Counted from the stretch's first letter, positions 9,701 through 18,192 are shown. The stretch: 64,000 nt of DNA from Varibaculum vaginae (GCF_900604285.1 NZ_UWNY01000001.1:930001-994000); one strand, 5' to 3'. Program-made: numbers and translations. Notes: generated by a model not told the origin, from the letters alone.

Positions 9701-10059
9701 AGCCAACTTTCTATTGCGATTTTCCGGTAGATTCTTCTCCGCTAACTCGTCGGCATCGCCAAGATTCCCGACTGGCTGAACGTTGGGATTTGGTAGCTTT
9801 TGGGATGGAGCTAGGTACCGCCTATTCCGAGCTCACTGATCCGCGTGATCAGCGAGAACGGTTTACTCAACAGTCGCTCGCCGCGGCAGCTGGTGATCCT
9901 GAGGCAATGAGTCTGGATGAAGATTTTTTGAACTGTTTGGAACTGGGAATGCCACCCCTGGGGGGATTGGGGCTAGGAATGGATCGTATGGTGATGATGC
10001 TGATGGGGTGCGATATTCGTCAGGTGTTAGCGTTCCCATTTGTGAAACCTCGGAACTGA
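6724..10059 (+). CDS. lysX: bifunctional phosphatidylglycerol lysyltransferase / lysyl-tRNA synthetase (LysX)
   Basis: An 1111-residue fusion. Residues 1 to ~235 hold about six transmembrane spans. Residues ~240-570 form the MprF-type aminoacyl-phosphatidylglycerol synthase domain, a DUF2156-like double GNAT fold. Residues ~610-1111 are a class II lysyl-tRNA synthetase: an OB fold, motif 1 near 792-806 (RGFLEVETPML), motif 2 near 852-868 (GRSFRNEGADGTHNPEF) and motif 3 near 1083-1089 (GLGLGMDRM). In Mycobacterium tuberculosis the same architecture charges tRNA-Lys and transfers lysine to phosphatidylglycerol, lowering surface charge and sensitivity to cationic peptides. ATG start directly after the RNase J stop. 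Whether a separate lysS exists elsewhere cannot be seen here. Confidence 0.96.
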   Translation: MGVTEKDREVYSWRQRLPGWAGWVYTLAAVFCLLMIPLRYTAGHGISRFTFLVLTTLGVPSTATLGTAVLLAFLALLCFSRKRIGVILLIALQLLHALLTLFGVLFDLDSPLTSSLTPLFLCLRLGVAIVIVAFLAASASSFWGKINARSASKAILILISGQILVFGIGFGFARLIAPRNWVNSPLALWVYGRMSGFPLHRGLAIRFAFAHQGGFRVLGFFIMMLSGLVMLVAANRFILGQRVKARTRSEDLALRALLLKWGKDDSLSYYATRDNRAVIFSADGKAAVSYGVALGVALAAGDPIGDPSEWDNAVKRWKAYCYSQGWVPAVISVSAQGARVYRRQGLVVRKMGDEAIISPDRFERNSSAGRALAAAQRRVSRAGVQIEMRRQKELSPAELREVAMSAELFRRGNERGFSMSLDRMFAPQEGEQLIVTARGEDGHLQCLLTFVPWGQRAVSLNLMRRAENAVNGVVEAMVLALLQQGAEKGIERFSLNFAMFREVFVEGEAVDATVNDRLKRAIFVKASRIWQLESLYESNARYNPKWLPRYFCFPSDPLVPLALIAAGMLEGFVPAPAAALHSEPFEWEADSNFLSELETMRSRYTAAKLQVKLSDQQRSRRDKAKRLSAAGIEPFPAGFDLGIPLVQAKNQVEKNRVGEGTKQIRTLGRVVARRNHGGVVFWDLYFQGSYLQVVLERSNLSPEQFAHLRLLDLGDLLVVNGTCGVSRKGTPSLIATGWRLAAKALRPMPHPAARLDSATRTRERTMTLLNDATALWRLQARSRAISAVRKELIDRGFLEVETPMLQAVQGGANARPFITHSNAYQVNMFLRIAPELYLKRLAVAGMGAIFEMGRSFRNEGADGTHNPEFTSLEVYKAGSDYREMMTLTRELYQAAARAIHGKEIALRPVDPGKTSEDSSETDFVEVDISGDWRVLSVFEAVSQAVGTTVTPDTNEETLRALCTEYHLTPPPGATRGTLIGSLYDELVEARTVEPTFYCDFPVDSSPLTRRHRQDSRLAERWDLVAFGMELGTAYSELTDPRDQRERFTQQSLAAAAGDPEAMSLDEDFLNCLELGMPPLGGLGLGMDRMVMMLMGCDIRQVLAFPFVKPRN

Positions 10060-10081
10060 TAGATGATTTAGGCAGGAACAG

Positions 10082-11020
10082 ATGGCGGTAGGAAATAATA
10101 AGTTGGTTTCGGTAGCAGCAGTGGTATTGACCCTGCCGCTTAAAATGTCGCAGCTACCCGAGCGGGGTACTACGGTTCTGGGCAGTTCACAGCCTCCGGG
10201 AGTAGGGGAGGCTGCCGAGGTGATGTTGGCGGCTGCCCGTCAGGGAGTTCCAGTTGTTAATATGTCCTGCTTAGGGACTGGTCCTAACTCTACCCAGGCA
10301 CGCCAAACCCTAAAAAAAGCAAATATTAGAACCGGCACGGTGGAACTGGTTGGTGATATTGGGATGAAAATCCAGATGATTGAGGCCGGCGGATACTATG
10401 CATCGGTACTTACTACCGGGGTGGAAGTGGATATTTCCAGCCGGGAATTGGAAAAAGTTCCCCTGGAATCTGGGGACGTGGTTTATATCTCTGCGGGGGA
10501 TTTGGCTCACAGCTCCTATCGCACGGCGCTGGCAACTTGGCTGCCCACTTTACCGGAGCAAGTAAAGGTGGTGATGGCGGCGACTCCCCAAATTTCGCAG
10601 ATTGATTCGCAATACGTTTCTGAGGTTTTGCCCTATGTGGATGTACTAACTTGTAATGAGCATGAGGCTCGTTTCCTCCCAGGATCGGTTGGTCGTCTTA
10701 GCTGCGGATATGTGGCGGAAAAACTACCCGAATCCGCCTGGGTGGTAGAGCGAATCGGTTCTTATGGTGCCAAGCTTATAGATGCCCAGCGGGAAACCAT
10801 GATCCCTTCTTTAAAAGTGAAAGTGGCTGATACTTTAGGCGTGGGAGCTGCCCATACCGGGGTGTTGTTGGCGGAACTGGTTAAAGGCAAAGAACGCTGC
10901 CAGGCACTTGTCAGAGCCAATGTTGCCGGGGCGTTGGCAGCCGGGAAAACCGGAAACGATACTTGCCCGGGTCGGGAAGAAATAGAACAACACATTAGCG
11001 AAATTGATATTCATTGCTAG
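10082..11020 (+). CDS. PfkB/ribokinase-fold protein with a degenerate active site
   Basis: 312 residues with ribokinase-family layout: an N-terminal Rossmann-like domain, the NxxE motif (N192-EHE195 in LTCNEHEARFL) and the C-terminal anion-hole region ADTLGVGAAHTG at 249-260. In active PfkB kinases this last motif is DTxGAGD with an essential Asp acting as base; here that position (256) is Ala. The N-terminal GG/N substrate motif is also changed (GVGEAAEVMLAAARQG). The fold is recognisable, but sugar kinase activity in the usual form is doubtful. ATG start at 10082 preceded by AGGCAGGAACAG. It lies 22 nt after lysX, so it probably shares the transcript. Confidence 0.75.
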   Translation: MAVGNNKLVSVAAVVLTLPLKMSQLPERGTTVLGSSQPPGVGEAAEVMLAAARQGVPVVNMSCLGTGPNSTQARQTLKKANIRTGTVELVGDIGMKIQMIEAGGYYASVLTTGVEVDISSRELEKVPLESGDVVYISAGDLAHSSYRTALATWLPTLPEQVKVVMAATPQISQIDSQYVSEVLPYVDVLTCNEHEARFLPGSVGRLSCGYVAEKLPESAWVVERIGSYGAKLIDAQRETMIPSLKVKVADTLGVGAAHTGVLLAELVKGKERCQALVRANVAGALAAGKTGNDTCPGREEIEQHISEIDIHC

Positions 11021-11121
11021 TGGATTAATTAAACAGCTAAAATGCGTTGAGCAGCTATTTTGTGTGGGTGCGGCGTGGCAGTGGGCTGCTTTTAAGCCTG
11101 GAAAGGTAAAGTGCCAGTGTT

Positions 11122-13626
11122 ATGGTAGCGAAAAAAAATAGCAAGAAACAGAACTTAGACACCTCGTTTTCTGATAGCTCACGTATGCGTGATGGGGTTG
11201 CATTCTTACTTATCGCCTTAGCCACCATGTCGGCTTTAACGGAATGGTTCTCCATGGATGCCCTCGCTACTCGGGCTTTGCATCACCTAGCTGCGGGGCT
11301 GCTGGGTCTTTACAGTATTCTTGCGCCTCTACTTTTGGTTTGGGCAGCAATCAGCCTTTTTCGTAACCGTAACCCGGAAAACTCCCAGTTACATATTTTG
11401 CTGGGGGCAATCGGGATAGGGGCTGCTTTAACCGGAGTCACCCACGTAGTCTGCTCTAGTCCGACCATCAGTGATTTTATGATGATTGAAAAATCAGGTG
11501 GCATCTTGGGGTGGTTATTTGGGCATCCGCTGCAGATGCTAGTTTCCCCGGTGGGAGCGGTTATTCTGCTGGTATTGTTAGGGCTATATTCTCTGCTAAT
11601 TGCTACTAACACTTCTTTGGCTAGCGCATTCGAGGCGCTGCGCTCCCTGTGTAGGCGAGTTAATGAAAAGATTTCTGCAGGTGAAGATGATTCTTTCTCC
11701 TCGGAGGCAGACGAAACTGTAAGTAATGACAGTCCCGAGGAGGAGACTCCTCCCACCCGGCGGCTTAAACGTTGGGAGCGAATGGCGGCAGCAACGGAAA
11801 ATCAAAATCAAGAAGAAACTGAGGCTGTTACCAGCGTTTTAACTCCGGAAGACGCTTCCTTGAAACCGGAGATAAAGAAGCCCGCCGGCCGGCTGAAACT
11901 GCCCGCTGATGTGGAAGAAACCGAGGTAATAAGGGAAGAGGAATCTTCAGGAAAAGATATAGATTCTAAAGACCAGCCAAGTGAGCAAACTGAACTCTTA
12001 CTTCCGGGAGCCGGCGAAAGCGGGATAAAGCTAGCCGATGGGCAGACCTATGATCTGCCAGCGGAAGAACTGCTGGTAAAAGGGAAGCCCCATAAGGTTC
12101 GTTCGCAGGCTAATGATCGAGTGGTTTCGGCTTTAGAGGAAGTGTTCACCGAATTTGGGGTGGACGTGACTGTTACCGGTTTTTCCCGGGGACCGACGGT
12201 TACCCGCTATGAATTGGAACTGGGACCCGGGGTTAAAGTAGAAAAAATTACTAATCTTAAAAATAATATCGCCTATGCTGTGGCCAGTGCTGATGTGCGA
12301 ATTCTTTCTCCGATTCCCGGTAAGAGTGCAATCGGAATTGAGATTCCCAATACTGATCGCGAGATTGTGGCGCTCGGAGATGTGCTGCGCTCGGCGGCGG
12401 CACATCGCTCTACCCATCCGTTAATGGTGGGGGTAGGTAAAGATGTCGAGGGCGGGTACGTAGTTACCAACCTGGCGAAAACTCCCCACTTGTTGGTGGC
12501 AGGTGCTACCGGTTCCGGAAAATCATCCTTTGTAAATGCCATGATTACCTCGCTGTTGATGCGGGCCACTCCGGAACAGGTGCGCCTGATTCTAGTTGAC
12601 CCCAAGCGGGTGGAACTCAGTATTTATCAGGGGATTCCCCATTTGATTACCCCGATTATTACCGACCCTAAGAAAGCGGCAGAGGCCCTGGAATGGGCGG
12701 TTAAAGAAATGGATCACCGCTATAACGACATGGCTAACTTTGGTCATAAACATATCGATTCTTTCAACCAGGCAGTGCGGGAAGGATCAGTGGTGCCCCC
12801 GCCGGGATCCCAGCGGGAAATTGCTCCCTACCCTTATCTGTTAATCGTGGTGGATGAGTTAGCCGATATGATGATGGTCGCTCCCCGCGATGTAGAGGCC
12901 TCTATCCAGCGCATCACGCAATTGGGGCGGGCTGCCGGAATTCACTTGGTGGTGGCGACTCAACGTCCTTCGGTAGATGTAGTAACCGGCATTATTAAAG
13001 CTAATATTCCGTCCCGTCTTGCCTTTGCTACCTCTTCAATTACGGATTCGCGCACGATTTTGGATCAAGGAGGGGCAGAAGCTCTTATCGGTCAAGGTGA
13101 TTCTCTCTATCTTCCGGCTGGAACCGCTAAACCGATGCGTATCCAAGGCGCCTGGGTTGGCGAGGACGAGATTCAACGGGTAGTTGACGCAGTGAAAGAG
13201 CAGGCAAGCCCCGAATATCGCGAGGATGTGATTGTTAAAGAAGAAGATAAACCGAAAGTTGCTGAAGATATTGGCGATGATCTAGATGACTTGCTAGAGG
13301 CAGCGCAACTGGTGATCAATACCCAGCTGGGCTCAACTTCCATGCTGCAACGTAAACTGCGAGTGGGATTTGCTCGTGCTGGCAGGTTAATGGATCTGTT
13401 GGAATCTCGGGAAATAGTTGGGCCTTCGCGAGGCTCAAAAGCCCGAGAAGTATTGGTGACCCCCGAACAGTTACCCGAAGTATTGGCTATGTTGCGGGGA
13501 GAAACCCCTGCGGCTCCCGCCGGAGATTCTGCTACCGAAGGGGCAGTAGTGGACATGCAAGAGCCCCCTTTAGAGGAAGTGGAAGCGGAAAGCGATGAGG
13601 ATGCCTGGGAGCTCACGGGGCGCTAA
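11122..13626 (+). CDS. ftsK: DNA translocase FtsK/SpoIIIE
   Basis: 834 residues. An N-terminal membrane domain has four hydrophobic spans within residues ~25-160. A charged linker follows (about 170-310), then the hexameric RecA-like motor with Walker A GATGSGKSS near residue 460 and Walker B LIVVDELADMM. At the C-terminus is the winged-helix gamma domain (LRVGFARAGRLMDLLE...GPSRGSKAREVLV) that reads KOPS/SRS-type DNA motifs. It pumps chromosomal DNA through the septum and activates XerCD. ATG at 11122. The order ftsK-pgsA-clgR-recA is the standard actinobacterial one. A 100-bp gap upstream probably holds its promoter. Confidence 0.97.
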   Translation: MVAKKNSKKQNLDTSFSDSSRMRDGVAFLLIALATMSALTEWFSMDALATRALHHLAAGLLGLYSILAPLLLVWAAISLFRNRNPENSQLHILLGAIGIGAALTGVTHVVCSSPTISDFMMIEKSGGILGWLFGHPLQMLVSPVGAVILLVLLGLYSLLIATNTSLASAFEALRSLCRRVNEKISAGEDDSFSSEADETVSNDSPEEETPPTRRLKRWERMAAATENQNQEETEAVTSVLTPEDASLKPEIKKPAGRLKLPADVEETEVIREEESSGKDIDSKDQPSEQTELLLPGAGESGIKLADGQTYDLPAEELLVKGKPHKVRSQANDRVVSALEEVFTEFGVDVTVTGFSRGPTVTRYELELGPGVKVEKITNLKNNIAYAVASADVRILSPIPGKSAIGIEIPNTDREIVALGDVLRSAAAHRSTHPLMVGVGKDVEGGYVVTNLAKTPHLLVAGATGSGKSSFVNAMITSLLMRATPEQVRLILVDPKRVELSIYQGIPHLITPIITDPKKAAEALEWAVKEMDHRYNDMANFGHKHIDSFNQAVREGSVVPPPGSQREIAPYPYLLIVVDELADMMMVAPRDVEASIQRITQLGRAAGIHLVVATQRPSVDVVTGIIKANIPSRLAFATSSITDSRTILDQGGAEALIGQGDSLYLPAGTAKPMRIQGAWVGEDEIQRVVDAVKEQASPEYREDVIVKEEDKPKVAEDIGDDLDDLLEAAQLVINTQLGSTSMLQRKLRVGFARAGRLMDLLESREIVGPSRGSKAREVLVTPEQLPEVLAMLRGETPAAPAGDSATEGAVVDMQEPPLEEVEAESDEDAWELTGR

Positions 13627-13675
13627 GCACTCATAATGCGATTGAATAGCGCAAAATCTATTAGGGTAGTAGTTG

Positions 13676-14944
13676 ATGGAAAGTAAAGATAAGACCGCAG
13701 CTCTTTCAGAAAAGTCGCGGCAAATAATCCCGAACATACTCACCGTCGTGCGAATTGTTCTGGTGCCGGTGTTTATTGTCCTAATGATCATTCAGTTTCT
13801 GCAGGGGACGGTAACCTTACTGATTATTGCCCTGATAGTATTCTGCGCGGCTGCCTATACAGATCATTTAGATGGCAGACTGGCACGGCGTTGGCAAGTA
13901 GTCAGTGATTTTGGAAAACTGGTTGATCCGATTGCCGATAAAGCGTTGATGATTTCGGCTTTCGTTTTACTTTCTCTGTTCCAGAACCTGTGGTGGTGGT
14001 TTACCGCAGTAGTGATATTGCGAGAGATTGCGGTTACCGTGTTGCGGATTACCCTGCTACGTTCCGGGGTGGTATTACCAGCCTCTAAAGGTGGGAAAAT
14101 CAAAACCAGTCTCCAAATTCTACTGGTGTTTTTGTGGATGCTGGCCGGAATCTGCTACCCGTTTAACGCCCAGTTGGGGGTGGTGGTCATGTATTTGGCA
14201 ATTGCTGCTTTGATCGCTGCGTTTGTTGCCACGGTACTTTCCGGAATGGTCTATTTTCTGGATGCCCATGATAATCGTAAGCAACAGGAAGAAACCACAG
14301 GTGAGAAAGATACTTCTACCAGGGTAGAGGAATTGGTAGGGGTAACAGACTCGGAAGAAAAGGGAAAACCTGCTGGAAAAGACGTTGCTGAGCAAAAAGA
14401 TGTGCAGGATTCTGAAAAACGTTTAGATCGGCAGAAACCGATGAAAAATCCTGCCCCCCAGCACGCTAAAATTAGTGAAGTCCCAGCAACGCTGAAATCT
14501 GAAGATCAGAACGTGGCAGCAGCTAGTGAAACTGAAACAAGCGATGAGGTTACAGAAGAAGACTCAGAGCCAATCGGTGATTCTGCCGGTTTCAAGAAGA
14601 CCTGGATTCCTAGAACGAAACCGGGCAAGCTCAAGCCTGAGGCTGATAAAGTGGCGGAATCCGCAGCGGTAAAGTCCGGTTCCGAAACGGAAAAGTCTGC
14701 AGATGAAACTGAACCTGCTCTCCGAATTGCTAAGAGCGCTCAGGGTGAAGAAGAGTCCTCACCCGCAGGGGAGGAGGAAGCCAAAAATAAATTCCCCTCG
14801 CGCCGGCAAAGGCATGCTAAACAAAACGAATCCTCGCGGGAGGAAAATGCTGCCGCAGTAAGCCCCGAGCTTAAAGAAAAGGCTGCTGCTCCCCGCTTTT
14901 CTCATAGTCGGGCTGAGATGCGGCGCCGGAAGAAAGATGAATAA
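13676..14944 (+). CDS. pgsA: CDP-diacylglycerol-glycerol-3-phosphate 3-phosphatidyltransferase with a long charged C-terminal tail
   Basis: The first ~200 residues are a CDP-alcohol phosphatidyltransferase with several membrane spans. The catalytic motif DG-x2-AR-x8-G-x3-D-x3-D is complete (about residues 66-88: DHLDGRLARR ... FGKLVDPIADK). It makes phosphatidylglycerol phosphate at the membrane. Ordinary PgsA is about 190-210 residues; this one continues for ~218 more in a Glu/Lys/Ser/Ala-rich low-complexity tail ending in RAEMRRRKKDE. TTG 13673 and ATG 13676 are adjacent in-frame starts. I chose ATG, with AGGG about 10 nt upstream. The product is the substrate lipid of LysX and of the cardiolipin-synthase-like enzyme in this window. 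Confidence 0.93.
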   Translation: MESKDKTAALSEKSRQIIPNILTVVRIVLVPVFIVLMIIQFLQGTVTLLIIALIVFCAAAYTDHLDGRLARRWQVVSDFGKLVDPIADKALMISAFVLLSLFQNLWWWFTAVVILREIAVTVLRITLLRSGVVLPASKGGKIKTSLQILLVFLWMLAGICYPFNAQLGVVVMYLAIAALIAAFVATVLSGMVYFLDAHDNRKQQEETTGEKDTSTRVEELVGVTDSEEKGKPAGKDVAEQKDVQDSEKRLDRQKPMKNPAPQHAKISEVPATLKSEDQNVAAASETETSDEVTEEDSEPIGDSAGFKKTWIPRTKPGKLKPEADKVAESAAVKSGSETEKSADETEPALRIAKSAQGEEESSPAGEEEAKNKFPSRRQRHAKQNESSREENAAAVSPELKEKAAAPRFSHSRAEMRRRKKDE

Positions 14945-15116
14945 ACAGGTGGTCATGCAGGTCACTTGGGTGTGAACACTGGCACTTTTGCTGCTGAGGG
15001 GGAATGAAAAAATGGCTAGAGGTGTTGGAATAGGTGTGAGTGAAAGGCAGTATCAAATAGTGGGCAATACGGAAGATTCTGAACTTGCTGCTGCCCGGCA
15101 AAGAGGGGGATATGTT

Positions 15117-15437
15117 ATGGAGATGACGGCGAAGGATGCGGGGGGCAAGACCCCCTTGCTACGTGAAGAAATTGGTAAAGTTTTACGGATGGTTCGCCGT
15201 TCCCAGGAGCGTACGTTGCGGGAAGTTTCTACCAATGCTCAGGTATCGTTGGGTTATCTCTCCGAGGTTGAGCGAGGACAAAAAGAGGCTTCTTCGGAAC
15301 TGCTGGCTGCTATTTGTAAAGCCTTAGAGGTGCCGATGGCAATGGTGCTGCGGGAAGTGTCTCTGCGGGTGGCGGTGGCAGAAGGGCTGTCGGTACGCCG
15401 TCAGGTTCCAGAAGTACCGGTACATTCGGTAGTCTAG
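15117..15437 (+). CDS. clgR: helix-turn-helix transcriptional regulator, ClgR type
   Basis: A 106-residue protein with an XRE/Cro helix-turn-helix over residues ~15-75: [20 protein letters not shown], then [23 protein letters not shown] and the capping helix [14 protein letters not shown]. ClgR activates clp protease and other proteostasis genes in actinobacteria and sits downstream of pgsA and upstream of recA, as here. A longer in-frame opening exists back to TTG 14988. ATG 15117 is preferred because a strong Shine-Dalgarno (AAGAGGGGGA, 15101-15110) sits 6 nt upstream and the extra N-terminus shows no family similarity. The C-terminus ends in small hydrophobics (HSVV), which may serve as a Clp degron (inference). 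Confidence 0.88.
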   Translation: MEMTAKDAGGKTPLLREEIGKVLRMVRRSQERTLREVSTNAQVSLGYLSEVERGQKEASSELLAAICKALEVPMAMVLREVSLRVAVAEGLSVRRQVPEVPVHSVV

Positions 15438-15441
15438 CCAG

Positions 15442-15714
15442 GTGAAACGCTCTGAATTTGATAACGCCCTGAAAGCTGTCTTTGGGCAGGCTTTCGGGGC
15501 GTCATTATTGTCTGATCTCTATTTACCAGATATCCAGGCTACCGCCGCTCAGGCCTTAGCGCAGGGGGAAGATCTCCAGCTGGTTTGGGATTTGCTGCTT
15601 GAACAGACTGGTAGCGACCCTGATTTACGGTTTATTCACCGAGCTGACCGCCGCACCCTAAATGAATTAACTCAAAGAGGGTTAATTAGAGGGGATGAGG
15701 GTGGTTTCATTTAG
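15442..15714 (+). CDS. DUF3046 family protein
   Basis: 90 residues with GTG start at 15442, four bases after the clgR stop. The pattern KRSEFDNALKAVFGQAFGASLLSD, then TAAQALAQGEDLQLVWDLLLE, matches the DUF3046 layout (MRxTEFW ... FG..YA.S...D ... ALxxGxxPxxVWxALCE). Small proteins of this family lie just upstream of recA in mycobacteria, so the context agrees. It is longer than the usual ~65 residues because of a ~30-residue C-terminal extension (RFIHRADRRTLNELTQRGL...). The function of the family is unknown. Confidence 0.72.
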   Translation: MKRSEFDNALKAVFGQAFGASLLSDLYLPDIQATAAQALAQGEDLQLVWDLLLEQTGSDPDLRFIHRADRRTLNELTQRGLIRGDEGGFI

Positions 15715-15806
15715 GAGACTAAGCTCGCGGTATCTCTGGACTATAGAGAATTGCAAGTGGTTTCCAGGCGGGTTTACCGCCGTGGTGTTTTTCTCAGCGT
15801 TTCGTT

Positions 15807-15835
15807 TTGTCGAACATCTGTTCGCTAGGTAGAGT
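15807..15835 (+). promoter_or_regulatory. recA promoter with overlapping LexA/SOS box
   Basis: The 16-bp site TCGAACATCTGTTCGC at 15810-15825 fits the Gram-positive/actinobacterial SOS box (TCGAAC-N4-GTTCGA), differing only in the last base. A plausible sigma-70 promoter overlaps it: TTGTCG (15807-15812), a 17-nt spacer, TAGAGT (15830-15835). LexA binding would cover the -35 region and spacer. The 292 nt between the DUF3046 gene and recA hold this site and a ~165-nt leader. I see no convincing gene there. Confidence 0.85.
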
Positions 15836-16006
15836 TGTACCCAGACGCGCAGCGGGTGATATTTCCCCAAGGGATTATTGCCAAGCTGTAAAACGTATTT
15901 GGCCGTACGTAGCGTTAGCTTGGCTCCTCGGAGAGGGGAACCCCAAGCCGATAAAACCGGGTCAGCCTATTAACCGTTCGGAGAGAACCAGAGAGGATCG
16001 ACTACC

Positions 16007-17080
16007 ATGGCAAAAAAAACCGCAAAACGGCAGGTAAATGCTGGCGGAAATCGGGAACAGGCGCTAGACATGGCGCTGGCAGCGATTGATAAGCAGTTCG
16101 GAAAAGGCTCAGTGATGCGCCTCGGCGAAAACACACATCGTCAGGTAGAAGTCATCTCTACTGGTTCCGTGGCTTTAGATATCGCCCTGGGAGTAGGGGG
16201 CTTGCCGCGCGGGCGCATAGTAGAGATTTACGGCCCAGAATCCTCCGGTAAAACCACCGTGGCACTGCATGCGGTAGCGGCCGCGCAAAAAGCCGGCGGG
16301 AACGCTGCCTTTATTGATGCTGAGCATGCCCTCGATCCTGAATATGCCAAGAAACTCGGAGTGAATACTGACGAGCTGCTAGTTGCGCAGCCTGATACGG
16401 GCGAACAGGCGCTAGAAATCGCTGATATGCTGGTGCGTTCCGGGGGAATAGACATTTTGGTTATCGACTCGGTTGCAGCGTTAGTTCCCAAAGCAGAGAT
16501 TGATGGGGAAATGGGGGATTCCCACGTGGGGTTGCAGGCGCGGTTGATGAGTCAGGCACTGCGGAAAATGACCGGGGCGCTTTCTGCCACCGGAACCACC
16601 GCGATTTTTATTAACCAGTTGCGGGAAAAGATTGGGGTTTTCTTCGGCTCCCCAGAAACCACCACCGGTGGTAAAGCGCTCAAATTCTATGCCTCGGTGC
16701 GCATCGATGTACGCCGTATCGAAACCTTAAAAGATTCTTCAGGGCCAATTGGTTCGCGTACCCGGGCGAAAGTAGTCAAGAACAAGATGGCTCCACCTTT
16801 CAAGACTGCCGAGTTTGACCTGATGTATGGGGAGGGGATTTCTCGCGAAGCCTCAATAATCGACTTGGCTACGGATTTGGGGATTGTGCGCAAGTCGGGA
16901 GCCTGGTACACCTATGAGGGTGACCAGCTGGGGCAAGGTAAAGAAAACGTGCGGCAATATCTTAAAGATAATGTGGAACTCGCGGATGAAATAGAGGAAA
17001 AGATTCTAAAAGCGGTGGGAATTATCCAAGAGGAAAATCCTGAGGACGTCGAGGAGTCGACCGACGATAGTGCGAAGTAG
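16007..17080 (+). CDS. recA: recombinase RecA
   Basis: 357 residues, normal length, no intein. Walker A GPESSGKT is at residues 76-83 and Walker [10 protein letters not shown] near 147. The L2 loop region contains [20 protein letters not shown]. The tail is acidic, as usual. RecA forms filaments on single-stranded DNA for strand exchange and stimulates LexA self-cleavage. ATG at 16007, with GAGAGGA upstream. The SOS box 190 bp upstream indicates DNA-damage induction. recX follows 16 nt downstream. Confidence 0.98.
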   Translation: MAKKTAKRQVNAGGNREQALDMALAAIDKQFGKGSVMRLGENTHRQVEVISTGSVALDIALGVGGLPRGRIVEIYGPESSGKTTVALHAVAAAQKAGGNAAFIDAEHALDPEYAKKLGVNTDELLVAQPDTGEQALEIADMLVRSGGIDILVIDSVAALVPKAEIDGEMGDSHVGLQARLMSQALRKMTGALSATGTTAIFINQLREKIGVFFGSPETTTGGKALKFYASVRIDVRRIETLKDSSGPIGSRTRAKVVKNKMAPPFKTAEFDLMYGEGISREASIIDLATDLGIVRKSGAWYTYEGDQLGQGKENVRQYLKDNVELADEIEEKILKAVGIIQEENPEDVEESTDDSAK

Positions 17081-17096
17081 CCAGCGGTAAGGCAAG

Positions 17097-17681
17097 ATGG
17101 TTAAATATCTCGATCCTGAAAGTGATTTTAGTGTCCCTCGCCGCCGAAAACGAAACCCTGATCTGGCGGCGAGGCGGCAAAAAAATACGCAGCTACCTAG
17201 AGAAGAAGCCTTGGAGGCGGCTCGCGAAGCCGCGCTGCGGGTACTAGATCGCGCCGCTGCCTCTAGCGGGCAGATTCGTGAAAAACTAACTAAAGCGGGT
17301 TTTCATTCGGAAGTGGCTGAAGAAATCGTCACCCGGTTTTGTGAAGTGGGACTGCTAGATGACCGGGAATATGCGGCGATGCTGGTGCGCACGCGTTTTC
17401 GGGAACGGGGATTAGTCGGGCGAGCCCTAGTTCAAGAGCTTAATCGTAAAGGGATTGCCCCGAATCTGCAGCAAGAAGCATTAGCGCAGATTACTCCGGA
17501 ACAAGAGGCGGAAAGTGCCCAATTATTAGCGGAAAAGAAAGCGCGTTCACTGAAGAATGCTACTTATCCGCAGGCAATGCGGCGCATAGCTGCTTTCTTA
17601 GCGCGCAAAGGCTACTCGCCTGTTCAATGTCGTACCGCAACCACCGCGGCTTTGGCTGACAGGGGATCTGAAACTGCATAG
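17097..17681 (+). CDS. recX: regulatory protein RecX
   Basis: 194 residues with the RecX three-helix repeats: EAALRVLDRAAASSGQIREKLTKAGF, then VGLLDDREYAAMLVRTRFRERGLVGRALVQELNRKGI, and a third repeat to the C-terminus. It limits RecA filament extension. An N-terminal basic extension of ~45 residues precedes the fold. ATG at 17097, 16 nt after recA, so it is co-transcribed with and SOS-controlled like recA. Confidence 0.94.
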   Translation: MVKYLDPESDFSVPRRRKRNPDLAARRQKNTQLPREEALEAAREAALRVLDRAAASSGQIREKLTKAGFHSEVAEEIVTRFCEVGLLDDREYAAMLVRTRFRERGLVGRALVQELNRKGIAPNLQQEALAQITPEQEAESAQLLAEKKARSLKNATYPQAMRRIAAFLARKGYSPVQCRTATTAALADRGSETA

Positions 17682-17712
17682 GGAATAAGGCCACTCGTGT
17701 CATGATGGAAGT

Positions 17713-18192
17713 ATGAATCAAGAACTAGATGCGCTGGCTCGCAGACTACAAGAAATTCTCCGTGAAAACAGTTATACGATTGCCTGCGCGGAATCCCTGA
17801 CTGCTGGGCTAGTATGCGCTACTCTCTGCGATATTGCCGGAGCATCCGAGGTAGTAGCTGGGGGAGTGACCACCTATCAAACTTGCACTAAGAGTGAAGT
17901 CTTGGGAGTTTCACGTTCGCGTCTACAAGAAACCGGAGCGGTTGATCCGGTAGTAGCTGAACAAATGGCGCAAGGAGTAGCGGAAATGTTTTCTGCAGAC
18001 GTTGCCCTTGCCACTACCGGAGTAGCTGGACCAGGCAGCCAAGATGGGCATACTGCCGGTACCGTGTTTATCTCGGTTACTACTCCTGCCGGGGGAGCAA
18101 CTACGGAACTGTCACTATCTGGGGAGCGTAACCAGATTCGTTTGCAGACGGTTGCGGCTGTCTTAGAGCTGGCTATTGGAGCTTTAAGCTAG
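17713..18192 (+). CDS. CinA C-terminal family amidohydrolase (PncC-type)
   Basis: 159 residues comprising only the CinA C-terminal domain: the ESLTAGL signature near residue 24, the VVAGGVTTYQTCTKSEVLGVS segment, and ATTGVAGPGSQDGHTAGTVFISV. Stand-alone members deamidate nicotinamide mononucleotide (PncC) in pyridine-nucleotide recycling. The MoaB-like N-terminal half of full-length CinA is absent, which is normal in this branch. ATG at 17713 with GGAAG upstream, 31 nt after recX. The exact substrate is inferred from family knowledge. Confidence 0.9.
   Translation: MNQELDALARRLQEILRENSYTIACAESLTAGLVCATLCDIAGASEVVAGGVTTYQTCTKSEVLGVSRSRLQETGAVDPVVAEQMAQGVAEMFSADVALATTGVAGPGSQDGHTAGTVFISVTTPAGGATTELSLSGERNQIRLQTVAAVLELAIGALS

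Noticed and set aside
14988-15116. In-frame upstream extension of clgR from TTG 14988
   Set aside because: ATG 15117 has a much better Shine-Dalgarno (AAGAGGGGGA), and the upstream residues do not resemble the ClgR N-terminus.
15807-16037. Plus-strand frame of 76 codons upstream of recA
   Set aside because: It spans the SOS box/promoter and the recA start in another frame, has low-likelihood composition and lacks a ribosome-binding site; treated as chance.
16007-17080. RecA intein, as in some mycobacteria
   Set aside because: The protein is 357 residues, with uninterrupted RecA motifs.
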